NCBI GenBank assembly: GCA_000411415.1
Contig: KE150451.1
Span: 496,717 to 560,716, forward strand
Length of the DNA: 64,000 nucleotides
Reading direction: 5' to 3'
From: Actinomyces sp. HPA0247
GTDB taxonomy: Bacteria; Actinomycetota; Actinomycetes; Actinomycetales; Actinomycetaceae
Both the position numbers and the translations under genes were made by a program. A model generated the notes under the pieces. The model had not been told where the DNA came from. It made no database searches and was given only the letters and a program-made list of their open reading frames with translations. Of the stretch, positions 44,201 to 52,104 are shown piece by piece (within the stretch, counting starts at the first letter, position 1; each line of letters begins with the position of its first letter).

Positions 44201-44627
44201 ACATCTGCGAGGGCTTCTTGTTGACGTGGTCCTTCAGGCCGACACGCTCAAGAGCATCGAGGGCGCGCTTGCGGCGCTCGGAGCGGGAAACACCCGAGAG
44301 GGTCAGGGCCAGCTCGACGTTCGCGAGAACGCTCTGGTGCGGGATCAGGTTGTAGGCTTGGAAAACGAAGCCAATGCGGTTGTTGCGGTAGGCGTCCCAG
44401 TCGCGCGCCTTGTAGTTCTTCGTCGAAATACCGTCGATGACGAGGTCGCCGCTCTGAAAACGATCGAGCCCACCGATGACGTTGAGCATCGTCGTCTTGC
44501 CCGAGCCGGACTGGCCCAGCACGGCCACAAACTCGTTGTCGCGGAACGCCACGGAGACCTTGTTGAGCGCCACCTGCACGAGGTTGGCGGTCTGGTAGGC
44601 CTTGACGATCTCCTTGAGCTCTAGCAC
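41205..44627 (-). CDS. MacB-like fused ABC ATPase/permease with large extracellular domain
   Basis: 1140 residues. ABC domain 1-235: GQSGSGKTTMLN, MSGGQMQRVAIARAL, ILLADEPTGALDS. A first membrane helix at about 275-300 (IGIIGIAAILALANG), then about 700 extracellular residues, then three C-terminal FtsX helices (WLLIAFVSISLVVSSIMI onward). The MacB group moves substrates by mechanotransmission from outside the membrane. The extracellular part contains QSG repeats and a run of seven pentapeptide-like units. GTG 44627 has AGGA 7 nt upstream and TAGACT at about 44660. No regulator adjoins. Confidence 0.88.
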   Translation of the reverse strand: MLELKEIVKAYQTANLVQVALNKVSVAFRDNEFVAVLGQSGSGKTTMLNVIGGLDRFQSGDLVIDGISTKNYKARDWDAYRNNRIGFVFQAYNLIPHQSVLANVELALTLSGVSRSERRKRALDALERVGLKDHVNKKPSQMSGGQMQRVAIARALINDPEILLADEPTGALDSKTSVQVMDLLRDVARDRLVIMVTHNPELAHQYATRIVELADGCIVADSDPFVPAAEDRREAKPARRTSMGFLTALSLSFNNLMTKKGRTLMTSFAGSIGIIGIAAILALANGTNAYIAKTEEETLGAYPLTIQKTGIDMTAALSVSASDSQDSKPAPDGKVGVSKLRTFADTIRDAKTNDLASLKTYLDNNGGDINSMVNAIEYDYDIVPQIYQSDTSKETVQVSPDQSMKQMEAGFGGGAFGSMVQTNAFYQMPATTSLYTSAYDVVAGSWPTGANQVVLVLDEDGNIPNVFEYTLGLKNHKEFDDLMRQYYQGALTGKSQSGAQSGTQSGASTATYDYSTILGTTFRRVNAFDKYTWDDTYKVWTDRSSDADFMKKLVDGGQQLTISGIVKPNSDKGGALRQGIAYTPALTYQIIEEAAASPIVKAQRAKPDVDVFTGKTFKELADNQKSQSGGFDMSSLFTVDESKLSAAFQIDPEKMQMDLSGLDFSGMDLSGLDFSNLDMSGLDLSSIDLSALAAQSGAQSGAQSGMTFNLSGLDFGELSKDLPQLANVDFPTIIRSALADGAVKDGAADYLSAQASQIAQGFQDYAREQIEAGGSTDFATLASAYFSQPQVMEQLRAAVSSDQVVDSQKLAANLTKALGDDPALAQIGTDVSTQVMNAISAQIAAQLGTTLTKGVSAVIGQVMQEAMTNAMTSMMTQLSTTIGNQIGATMEQFATNMSSAFSMDPQAFADAFHSNLDEKSLAALMATMFSTNVPTLETNLRNLGWADIASPSNISIYPKSFADKDKVKAALDAYNADNKAAGATDKVITYSDVMGALMSSVTKIVDIISWLLIAFVSISLVVSSIMIAIITYISVLERRKEIGILRSIGASKGDVSRVFNAETVIEGLLAGLMGVGVTYGLCAIANGIAHSSFNVDNIAQLSPVTALVLIGVSVGLTVIAGIIPASRASRQDPVEALRSE
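42554..42658 (-). repeat. Seven pentapeptide-like coding repeats
   Basis: Units D-[LFM]-S-x-[LMI] (DLSGL, DFSGM, DLSGL, DFSNL, DMSGL, DLSSI, DLSAL), about residues 657-691 of the ABC protein, followed by QSGAQSGAQSG. Confidence 0.88.
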
Positions 44628-44781
44628 GCTTCATCCTCACATCTGCTGTTGATTGTGCCTACAAGTCTAGGCGAGCGGGCGCTCGGCCCGACCGCCGCTG
44701 TTCACCCACTGGGCCCTGATCGTCCCCTGACCCGACCCTGACGACAGTTCCGCACGCCACAGTCCCTTGGTCGAAACCCCG

Positions 44782-44793
44782 CCCCGGCCTCGT
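44782..44793 (-). repeat. Recurrent 12-mer, intergenic
   Basis: Exact copy between divergent genes, 52 bp before the acetyltransferase start; single, with no inverted partner. Confidence 0.8.
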
Positions 44794-44844
44794 TCATCGG
44801 GCCCGCTCCCTGGAGGCAACAGACCGAGCGAGTAGACTGGTTCC

Positions 44845-45417
44845 ATGACCGACCTCACCCAGATTCCCGTGCCCAACGAGGGTCCGATCGCCGACAAAGT
44901 TACGGAAATCTACGAGCGGTCCTTCCCGCCCGAGGAACAGGTCCCCCTTCCCGAGCTGGCGCAGAGCGCCATGCGCGACGAGGTCGATTTCCTTGCCTGG
45001 ATCGACCCCTCCCTCCCTGCGGGCGAGGACGGGGCGGGCAACGTGGTCGCCCTGACTTTCTCCTTCGCTTTCCCGGACCTGTTCTACCTGGGTTTCCTCG
45101 CGGTGGATGGTCGCACGCGCAGCTCGGGCTACGGCACGCGCATCCTCACGCACATCCGCGAGCGCTACGGCGACGTGCCGCAACTGCTCGAAATCGAGCC
45201 GGTCGTCCGCGAGGCCGGGAACTACCAGCAGCGCGTGCGACGCCTGGCGTTCTACGAGCGCAACGGCTTTACGGTGAGGAACATGCTCACGCACGAGGCC
45301 GGCCAGACCTACCGGGTCCTGGCGCGCGACGGCGTCGTCACCCCGCAGCGCCTGGAGGAGGCACTCAACTCGGTGAGCGAGAACCCGGCCTACGCCTCGC
45401 GGGTGACGACGGACTGA
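44845..45417 (+). CDS. GNAT family acetyltransferase
   Basis: 190 residues. GNAT pattern: FYLGFLAVDGRTRSSGYGTR with the acetyl-CoA loop R-S-S-G-Y-G, ILTHIRERYG, then LAFYERNGFTVRNML. Substrate unknown. ATG 44845 follows TAGACT (44833-44838) by 6 nt and lacks a ribosome site, so it is leaderless. Convergent with the antiporter gene. Confidence 0.86.
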   Translation: MTDLTQIPVPNEGPIADKVTEIYERSFPPEEQVPLPELAQSAMRDEVDFLAWIDPSLPAGEDGAGNVVALTFSFAFPDLFYLGFLAVDGRTRSSGYGTRILTHIRERYGDVPQLLEIEPVVREAGNYQQRVRRLAFYERNGFTVRNMLTHEAGQTYRVLARDGVVTPQRLEEALNSVSENPAYASRVTTD

Positions 45418-45430
45418 CGTCTGCGCACAG

Positions 45431-47332
45431 TCAGTGGCCGACGCCGCCGCTGGAGACCAGGAGGATCTCCTCGTTGTCGAGTCGCGCGAGCGCGCCTTCC
45501 AGTGCCGCCGAGGAGAAGATGCCCTCGTCGCGGGCCTGCAGGAGCGCGTCACGCTGGGCGTGGATCGCCTCCAGCGCCAGTTCACGGATCTGGTCGCGCG
45601 TGAAGGAACGCTCAACCTCTTCCTCGCTCATGTCGACGGTGCCGTGACCATCGTCGTCGCTGTCGACAGCGGCATCCTGGAGGATGTCCGTGAGGACGCG
45701 GTCAGCGGCGTGCGCCGGCCGCACGTGCTCACCCATGGCCTCGTCAGTGAGTGCATGTCCCAACCGGGACAGCGTGCGCGAGACACCCGCGGACAGCAGG
45801 GTCTGTCCGTCGACCTCGTGGATCGCCTGGGCGAGGGCGGTGTCCACCAGCGCGGAGCCCATCACCTTCAGGAGCTTGGCGCGCTCCTCCTCGGAGATAT
45901 CGCCCGTGGCCATCTGGGGCTTGACGAGGCGGATGAGCCCGGGCAGGGTCAGGCCCTGGATGACGAGGGCGCCCGCCGCGATGAACAGGGCGATCGTGAG
46001 CAACAGCGCGCGCATCGGCGCATGCGTCGAGATGGTTTGCGCTGCAGCCAGGGTGATCGCGCCGCGCATGCCCGCCCAGACGATGACGCTACCCTCGCGC
46101 GGGCCCAGCGGTTCGTTCTCGAAGTAATCCAGGTCGGAACCGCGCATGGCGTTGCGGCGCGCGCGCCGCTTGAGGCGGCGACGATAGTGGTTAAGCGCGT
46201 CTTCCCAGTGTTCGGGACTCAGGTTGCGGGCCTCGAGCATGTCGGCGTCGACTTCGCAGGCCTCGTTCATGCGTTTCTCGAAGCGCGCGATTCGCGAGTT
46301 CTCAACTTCGTAGCGACGTTGACGGTGGGTACGGCGGTGGTCCAGCCAGGCAAGCATGAACGCGATGAACACGGCGCGGATTGCCATGATGAGCGCGCCG
46401 AGGGTGACGGCGAGGAACGCGGCGAAGGCCAAGCCGCCGGAGAACGCGGCGGTCTCCTCGACGATGCCGAAGGCCTGCAGGCCCATCGTCAGGAAGATCC
46501 CGCTCTCCAAGACGAGCGTCATGGTCTGCCAGTTCTGCTGGGAGAAACGCCTGTTCGCCGCCGAGATCGTGGCGGCTCGGCGGCGCGAGACGACCAGGCC
46601 GGCGACGACGGCCGCGACCAGGCCGGAGCCTCCCAGATGCTCGGCGGGGATCGAGGCGATGAAGGGCATCGTGAAGGAAAAAACCGTGTCGGCCGAGGGC
46701 TCCTTGATGAGGGCGCGCAGGCGTACGCCGATCTCACCGACAACCCAGCCGATAGCGGCCGCGATACCGAGCGCAAGGGCGACCTTGCCGAAGAGCAGAC
46801 CCGGGTTGAGCGCATGCTCGTCGGCCGCCAGGCCGGCGCTCATCGCGGCGGACAGGAGGACGAGCGAGGTCGCGTCATTGAAGAGCCCTTCGCCTTCGAG
46901 CACCGTAATGATGCGGTGGGAGACGCCGGAACGTTTCGCAATCGAGACGGCGACCGCATCCGTCGGTGACAGCACCGCCCCCAGGGCGACGCCCCAGGGC
47001 AGGGAGATGGCGGGAACCAGCCAGTTAATGACAAAACCGACCGCGAAGGCGGACAGGAACACGAGGGGGATCGCAAGCATCGCGACGGCGTTCATCTCGC
47101 GTCGGAAGTCCATGGTCGGCATACGCACGGCCGCAGAGAACAGCAGCGGCGGCAGCACCATTTCGAGGATGATGTGCGGCTCGATCTCGATGGCCCCCAC
47201 CTGCGGCAGGAACCCGATCGCCAGGCCGACGACCAGCAGGATCAGGGGGGATGCCACGCGCACCTTGGGCGCGATGAATTGGCATGCCACGATGATGAGC
47301 ATTCCTGCCAGGGCAATAAGAAGGGGTTCCAC
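45431..47332 (-). CDS. Na+/H+ antiporter, CPA1 (NhaP-type)
   Basis: 633 residues. About 11-12 membrane helices in the first 300 residues plus GMRGAITLAAAQTI; the ion-site Asp of CPA1 is in LSPTDAVAVSIAKRSG and NDATSLV. A charged loop about 340-400 and a long acidic cytosolic tail (from about 480) are unusual in length. Exchanges Na+ or K+ for protons at the membrane. GTG 47332 follows TACAAT by exactly 6 nt, a leaderless pattern. Confidence 0.9.
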   Translation of the reverse strand: MEPLLIALAGMLIIVACQFIAPKVRVASPLILLVVGLAIGFLPQVGAIEIEPHIILEMVLPPLLFSAAVRMPTMDFRREMNAVAMLAIPLVFLSAFAVGFVINWLVPAISLPWGVALGAVLSPTDAVAVSIAKRSGVSHRIITVLEGEGLFNDATSLVLLSAAMSAGLAADEHALNPGLLFGKVALALGIAAAIGWVVGEIGVRLRALIKEPSADTVFSFTMPFIASIPAEHLGGSGLVAAVVAGLVVSRRRAATISAANRRFSQQNWQTMTLVLESGIFLTMGLQAFGIVEETAAFSGGLAFAAFLAVTLGALIMAIRAVFIAFMLAWLDHRRTHRQRRYEVENSRIARFEKRMNEACEVDADMLEARNLSPEHWEDALNHYRRRLKRRARRNAMRGSDLDYFENEPLGPREGSVIVWAGMRGAITLAAAQTISTHAPMRALLLTIALFIAAGALVIQGLTLPGLIRLVKPQMATGDISEEERAKLLKVMGSALVDTALAQAIHEVDGQTLLSAGVSRTLSRLGHALTDEAMGEHVRPAHAADRVLTDILQDAAVDSDDDGHGTVDMSEEEVERSFTRDQIRELALEAIHAQRDALLQARDEGIFSSAALEGALARLDNEEILLVSSGGVGH

Positions 47333-47520
47333 GAGTCAATTGTATTTCGGGCAACCCCACCTGCGTCGTTGCCATCTCACTACAGCGGCTACGCGCGCCG
47401 CGAACTCGCGCGGCGTACCACGCCCCGCCCGCATGGCCTCGACACCATCCCCGAATGTCAAACAGACCCACACGATCAGAGCACGTTGTACAATCGACGC
47501 ATCGTTTCAAGGAGGTTCTC

Positions 47521-48114
47521 ATGACTGCTTACGACCACTCGTCGGGGTACACCTACGGCACCGATGCCGTCCCCACGTCTCCGCTGACACTCGAGGATCT
47601 GCGCCAGATTGAGGCAGCCGCACACGTCCAGCCCGGTGACGCAGAGCTGCTCTCACGAGCAGAACCCATCCTGGCGCCGCATGCCATGGAAATGGTCGAC
47701 ACGTGGCGTGGAATTCTGGCTCAAAAGACGTATTTGGCAGCCCATTCCGCGCACCCAGATGGACAGCCGAACCCCGAGTACGCCCAGGCGTCAAAGCCCC
47801 GCTTCGCCCAGTGGATCATCGACATGTGCACGCGCGAGCGGGACCAGGCATGGTTGGACTACCAGTACCTGATCGGCGCACGGCATATGTCCGCAGCGAA
47901 GAACGCGGCGGATGGGGCGGACTCGACGCCATTCGTGCCCCTGCGCTACGTGCTCGCCTTCATCGCGCCGACTGTGGAGGTCGGGCACCGTCTCCTCGCG
48001 GAGGGCTTCGAAGGCGAAGAACTGAGCGCCGTCCGTGATGCCTGGACTCGCGCTGTCACTGTCGCCGTGACAGTGTGGGCGTATGCCTACCGAGAGCACC
48101 CCGAGCAGTTCTAA
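47521..48114 (+). CDS. Protoglobin domain protein
   Basis: 197 residues. The globin-like fold of the protoglobin family: LTLEDLRQIEAAAHVQPGD, HAMEMVDTWRGIL, YAQASKPRFAQWIIDMC, YLIGARH and PLRYVLAFIAPT. His in the IGARH helix is the likely haem ligand. Single domain without a signalling output, so it would bind O2, NO or CO. ATG 47521 has GGAGG 5 nt upstream and TACAAT at 47489-47494. Overlaps the DNA-repair gene ogt by 32 nt. Confidence 0.87.
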   Translation: MTAYDHSSGYTYGTDAVPTSPLTLEDLRQIEAAAHVQPGDAELLSRAEPILAPHAMEMVDTWRGILAQKTYLAAHSAHPDGQPNPEYAQASKPRFAQWIIDMCTRERDQAWLDYQYLIGARHMSAAKNAADGADSTPFVPLRYVLAFIAPTVEVGHRLLAEGFEGEELSAVRDAWTRAVTVAVTVWAYAYREHPEQF

Positions 48115-48688
48115 TCCGGCGCTCGCCGCCTACAGCTCCCCCATCGGCAGCCTCACGCTGGCCGCGCGGGGCGGTGCGCTCATCGGCTTGTGGGGGGCCG
48201 GGCAGCGTTTCTTCGGCTCCCCCTACGGCATCGACGAGGCCGTGGCGCGCTCCGCGCTCGACCTAACCTCGCCCGTTTCCCGGGATGTTATCCTCGCCGA
48301 GGCCGGGTGGGGCGAGGCGGACGCGCGGGCTCTGGGCGCGGCGATGTCCTGGCTCGACGGATACTTCGCGGGCGAGGCCCCCTCCCCCGCCACCGTTCGT
48401 CTCGCGCCTGCGGGCACGGACTTTCAAAAGCGCGTGTGGGAGGCGATGGACGCTATCCCCTACGGCGCGACGCACACGTACGGGCATCTCGCGGCCACGA
48501 TGCGGGGCGCGGGCATCCCCGCGTCAGCCCAGGCGGTCGGCGGAGCGGTCGGACGCAATCCCCTGCTGCTCATTCGCCCCTGCCACCGTGTTGTGGCCGC
48601 GGACGGCCCGGGCGGCTACGCGGCCGGAGCGGAGGCGAAAGCATGGCTGCTTGCGCACGAGGCAGCCACGGCCTCGTCGGTCAGCTGA
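48083..48688 (+). CDS. ogt: Methylated-DNA-[protein]-cysteine S-methyltransferase
   Basis: 201 residues. Transfers the methyl group of O6-methylguanine to its own Cys in a one-time reaction. Active site RPCHRVV; the helix-turn-helix FQKRVWEAMDAIPYG and the AVGGAVGRNP segment are intact. N-terminal half is longer than usual. It starts inside the protoglobin gene (32-nt overlap, other frame), so it is read through from that transcript; ATG 48083 has no clear ribosome site of its own. Confidence 0.92.
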   Translation: MPTESTPSSSNPALAAYSSPIGSLTLAARGGALIGLWGAGQRFFGSPYGIDEAVARSALDLTSPVSRDVILAEAGWGEADARALGAAMSWLDGYFAGEAPSPATVRLAPAGTDFQKRVWEAMDAIPYGATHTYGHLAATMRGAGIPASAQAVGGAVGRNPLLLIRPCHRVVAADGPGGYAAGAEAKAWLLAHEAATASSVS

Positions 48689-48689
48689 C

Positions 48690-50012
48690 TCAGCCGTTCG
48701 CCCGGTCTGCCTCAATCGCCTGCTCGACCAGGGCCTCGTCAACGGGCAGAGCCTCGCGCGCGTAGGCGGCGGCGTCATCCTGAGTGTCGGCGATCTGCTC
48801 GGCGATCGTGTCGGCCTCGCGGCGCAGCTCGGCGCCATCGACGACCGAGGCCTGCGCGAGGGTACGGGCCTGGGCGCGGTGCTCGTCCGTGTACTCCAGG
48901 TCGTCGGCGTGCTTGCGCACGAGGACGCGGATGAGCTTGCGGCGCAGGTTCTCCTCGCGTAGGACGGCGGAGCGCTCGCGCAGCCAGCCGACCGCGAGGA
49001 CGACGAGGAGGGCGACGCCCAGCCAACCAATGATCGGGTACATGCCGCCGATCAGTTTCTTAAAGCCCATGAGCGAAGCCGCGTAGCCCACGGCAACGAC
49101 GCCGACGAGGACGATGCGCATGCGAGTGGTCGACCCGCCCGAGAAGCGTCGCGCCGTCGAGTAGAACAGCGAAAAGACCGTGTTGTAGATGAGCGCGAAA
49201 ATGATGAGGGTGTAGATGAAGGCGAAGGCCGGGTGGATCGAGCGCGCGATCTCGAGGGCGGGAACGTTCACGTCCCAGATGCGATCCATGTTCAGATACA
49301 GGCACAGGGCGTCCGCGCCGATGACGAGGGCGATGATAGTGCCGCCGATGCGCCCGGCGCGGCGGGCCTCGCCGATGCGTAGCACCGAGCCGCCGAGCAC
49401 GAAGGCCATCGCAATTCCGTTGACGACACACAGCGCGAAGTAGTTGATCGTGGAGAGCCACAGGTTGGGCAGCGCCGGGGTGACCTGGGTGGCGGCGGCG
49501 TTGAGTTCGGCGACGCCCGGGTGCGGGGTGGCCAGCGAGTAGATGGTGAGGATCGTGATGGCGACGATGATCATGGGCGTAAAGACGCCGATCACCTTCA
49601 TGATCCGGTCGAAGTCGAGAAAGGCCGTGAGGATCACGAGCACCGCGCACAGGGCGCTACCCGCCCACGCGGGCAGGCCGAACTGCTGCTCAAGGTTCGC
49701 GCCGGCCCCCGCGAGCATCACGAAGCCCATCGCGAAGCCCGAGAAGACGAGCACGACGTCGATGACGCGGCGCAGCGCCGGGTGGGTGATGCGTTCGAAG
49801 ACTTCGTCGTGATGGCCGGATCGGTAGTAGGAGCCCAGCTGGAGCGCGACGACACCGAAGACGACGTTGAGGACGCCCAGGGCCGCGATGCCGATCAGTC
49901 CCTTCGCGCCGAAGGAGAGGAAGTACTGGAGCAGGTCCTGGCCACTCGCCAGGCCCGCGCCGATGACGACTCCCACGTAGGCGAAGGCGACAGAGAGGTA
50001 CTTCTTGGACAT
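48690..50012 (-). CDS. YkvI-like membrane protein (APC superfamily), copy 1
   Basis: 440 residues, about ten membrane helices, starting MSKKYLSVAFAYVGVVIGAG with the glycine-rich first helix of APC-type transporters. A charged cytosolic tail follows the last helix. Function unknown; amino acid transport is only a possibility. Nearly the same protein is encoded at 50551-51873 in the same orientation, and the upstream flanks match too, so this is a tandem duplication. Faces ogt with a 1-bp gap between stops. Confidence 0.85.
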   Translation of the reverse strand: MSKKYLSVAFAYVGVVIGAGLASGQDLLQYFLSFGAKGLIGIAALGVLNVVFGVVALQLGSYYRSGHHDEVFERITHPALRRVIDVVLVFSGFAMGFVMLAGAGANLEQQFGLPAWAGSALCAVLVILTAFLDFDRIMKVIGVFTPMIIVAITILTIYSLATPHPGVAELNAAATQVTPALPNLWLSTINYFALCVVNGIAMAFVLGGSVLRIGEARRAGRIGGTIIALVIGADALCLYLNMDRIWDVNVPALEIARSIHPAFAFIYTLIIFALIYNTVFSLFYSTARRFSGGSTTRMRIVLVGVVAVGYAASLMGFKKLIGGMYPIIGWLGVALLVVLAVGWLRERSAVLREENLRRKLIRVLVRKHADDLEYTDEHRAQARTLAQASVVDGAELRREADTIAEQIADTQDDAAAYAREALPVDEALVEQAIEADRANG

Positions 50013-50038
50013 AGGGTCCTTCCGATTGCGAACGTTTT

Positions 50039-50050
50039 ACGAGGCCGGGG
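50039..50050 (+). repeat. Recurrent 12-mer upstream of YkvI copy 1
   Basis: Exact 12-mer; continues as GGGGCCTCGT to form a small palindrome. The duplicated flank at 51905 has TAGGCCGAAGCCT instead, so the word was gained or lost after the duplication. Confidence 0.78.
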
Positions 50051-50164
50051 CCTCGTTCCACGGTAGACGCTCACCCAGGAGAGCGGCACGTCCGTGGGAA
50101 ATTGTTCACGCTCAGGAAAGCTCATCCAGATACAGATGTGTACACAAAGTACTAAACTGACACC

Positions 50165-50428
50165 ATGAACACACTTGCCACAACCCTATCGACTCGGGAG
50201 CTGCGCGCGAACCTCTCCGATGTCCTCGGACGAGCCTCCTACGGCGGCGAGCGTATCGGAGTGACGAAAAACGGCCGCCTCACTGCGATCGTGATCGGCG
50301 TCGAGGACTTGCTGGCCCTGGAAGAGCTCGAGGACGCGCGCGACCTCGAAGCCTTCCGCGAGGCGGTTCGCAAAGACGACGGGCAGCGCGTGAGCCTGGC
50401 CGACCTGCGCGCTGAGCTCAACGACTAG
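50165..50428 (+). CDS. Phd/YefM-type antitoxin without a toxin gene
   Basis: 87 residues: LSTRELRANLSDVLGRASYG, RIGVTKNGRLTAIVIGVEDL and a helical acidic end. Phd/YefM proteins bind their own operator and neutralise a Doc or RelE-type toxin. No toxin frame follows before the terminator at 50502, nor precedes it. ATG 50165 has TAAACT 6 nt upstream (50153-50158). It lies between the two copies of the YkvI-like gene. Confidence 0.87.
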   Translation: MNTLATTLSTRELRANLSDVLGRASYGGERIGVTKNGRLTAIVIGVEDLLALEELEDARDLEAFREAVRKDDGQRVSLADLRAELND

Positions 50429-50456
50429 CGATACATCGCTCGTAGCGTCACTTGCC

Positions 50457-50483
50457 TTAGAGGCGCTGAATCGGCGGGCGCAG
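50457..50483 (-). pseudogene. Possible 3' remnant of a second nitroreductase gene
   Basis: On the minus strand it reads R-P-P-I-Q-R-L-stop, against RPPIQLLQAR-stop at the end of the intact nitroreductase (52105). About 16 of 17 bases match around GCGCCCGCCGAT. It sits where a second copy would lie if nitroreductase and YkvI had duplicated together. Short, so chance is possible. Confidence 0.35.
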
Positions 50484-50501
50484 GACCCTATCCGAGACAT
50501 G

Positions 50502-50537
50502 TGAGGCCCACCCTTCATTCATGAAGGATGAGCCTCA
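50502..50537 (-). terminator. Hairpin terminator of YkvI copy 2
   Basis: Nested arms TGAGGC/GCCTCA (50502-50507, 50532-50537) and CCTTCA/TGAAGG (50512-50517, 50522-50527), just past the stop at 50551. Confidence 0.72.
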
Positions 50538-50550
50538 ACTTGTGCAACGA

Positions 50551-51873
50551 CTATGCGTTTGGCTGTCCGTTCTCGAGCGCTTCTTCCACCAGTGCCTCAT
50601 CGACCGGCAACTCTGCCCTCGCATAAGCTGCAGCGTCTTCCTGCGAATCCACAATCTCTTCCGCAATCGAGCTCGCGTCGCGACGCAACTCAACACCGTC
50701 GACAACGGATGCGCGGGCCAGATGACGAGCCTTGAGTCGGTCCTCATCCTTGAACTCAAGGTCATCAGCATGCTTGCGCACCATAACGCGGATGAGCTTG
50801 CGTCGCAGATTCTCCTCGCGCAGAACGGCGGAGCGCTCGCGCAGCCAGCCGACCGCGAGGACGACGAGGAGGGCGACACCCAGCCAGCCAATGATCGGGT
50901 ACATCACGCCGATCAGCTTCTTGAAGCCCATGAAGGAAGCCGCATAGCCCGCCGCAACAACAGCGATGAGAACAATGCGCAAACGAGCAGTCGAACCCCC
51001 CGAGAAGCGGCGGGCCGTCGAATAGAACAAGGAGAAAGCGGTGTTGTAGATGAGCGCAAAAATAACGAGCGTGTATCCAAACGCAAAGGCCGGATGAACC
51101 GAGCGCGCGATCTCCAAAGCCGGTACATCGAAGTTCCAAATGCGATCGACATTGAGATAGAGGGCCACCGCATCCGCACCGAGGACCAGCGCGATGAGGA
51201 CGCCGCCGATATGACCGGCACGGCGAGCTTCACCGATGCGCAGGATCGATCCACCCAGCACGAAGGCCATCGCGATACCGCCGACAACACACAGCGCAAA
51301 GTAGTTAAGCGTGGAAAAAACAAGGTTTGGCAGCGCGGGCGTCACGTTGCGAGCAGCGGCATCGAGCTCAGCAACACTTGCATGTGGGGTTACCAGCGAG
51401 TAAATCATCAAGACCGCAATCGCGACCATGATGATCGGCGTGAACACCCCAATCACATTCATGATGCGATCAAAATTTAAGAACGCAGTCAGAACCACCA
51501 ACACCGCACACAGGGCTCCACCCATCCACGAGGGCAGGCCGAACTGCTGCTCGAGGTTCGCTCCCGCACCCGCGAGCATCACGAAGCCCATCGTGAAGGC
51601 AGAAAAGACGAGGACCACGTCGATAAGGCGACGAAGCGCAGGATGCGCGATGCGCTCGAAGACCTCGTCATGGTTGTCGGAGCGGTAGTAGGAGCCCAGC
51701 TGCAGGGCGACTGCACCGAAAATGACGTTGAGGACACCCAGTGCCGCAATCCCAATCAGGCCTATCGCACCGTACGCGAGGAAGTACTGGAGCAGATCCT
51801 GGCCGCTGGCTAGGCCAGCACCAACGATGACCCCGACATAAGCAAAAGCGGCGGAGAGGTATTTTTTGGACAT
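50551..51873 (-). CDS. YkvI-like membrane protein (APC superfamily), copy 2
   Basis: 440 residues, same length and topology as the copy at 48690-50012, with substitutions spread throughout. Stretches of DNA are identical (for example around 50820-50900 and 48965-49045). The 5' flanks also align, including a shared CC[AG]CCGTAGAC-type segment, so the duplication unit began upstream of the gene. Synonymous drift makes the copies clearly unequal, so the event is not recent or this copy has a different history. The nitroreductase gene lies upstream on the same strand. Confidence 0.85.
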   Translation of the reverse strand: MSKKYLSAAFAYVGVIVGAGLASGQDLLQYFLAYGAIGLIGIAALGVLNVIFGAVALQLGSYYRSDNHDEVFERIAHPALRRLIDVVLVFSAFTMGFVMLAGAGANLEQQFGLPSWMGGALCAVLVVLTAFLNFDRIMNVIGVFTPIIMVAIAVLMIYSLVTPHASVAELDAAARNVTPALPNLVFSTLNYFALCVVGGIAMAFVLGGSILRIGEARRAGHIGGVLIALVLGADAVALYLNVDRIWNFDVPALEIARSVHPAFAFGYTLVIFALIYNTAFSLFYSTARRFSGGSTARLRIVLIAVVAAGYAASFMGFKKLIGVMYPIIGWLGVALLVVLAVGWLRERSAVLREENLRRKLIRVMVRKHADDLEFKDEDRLKARHLARASVVDGVELRRDASSIAEEIVDSQEDAAAYARAELPVDEALVEEALENGQPNA

Positions 51874-52057
51874 ACGTCCCTTTCGATCATAAGTATTTCG
51901 GTAGGCCGAAGCCTCACTCCACCGTAGACCTCACTTCAAACCATCAGCATCTTTATGTGCATTCGATCACTCTCATATAGAGTTGCACAGCATGGCACCA
52001 CTCACCAAAAACGAGCGAAACCCCGACCTCACTGAGCCCATACACAAGACCATGGCC

Positions 52058-52075
52058 CCTCATTCAATGATGAGG
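52058..52075 (-). terminator. Weak hairpin after the nitroreductase gene
   Basis: CCTCAT (52058-52063) pairs with ATGAGG (52070-52075). It lies 30 nt past the nitroreductase stop. Confidence 0.45.
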
Positions 52076-52104
52076 AATACGAGGCACACACCTCTGAAAT
52101 GACT

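Noticed and set aside
50429-50501. Toxin gene after the Phd/YefM antitoxin
   Set aside because: Only about 70 bp remain before the terminator, with no start codon and frame of useful length.
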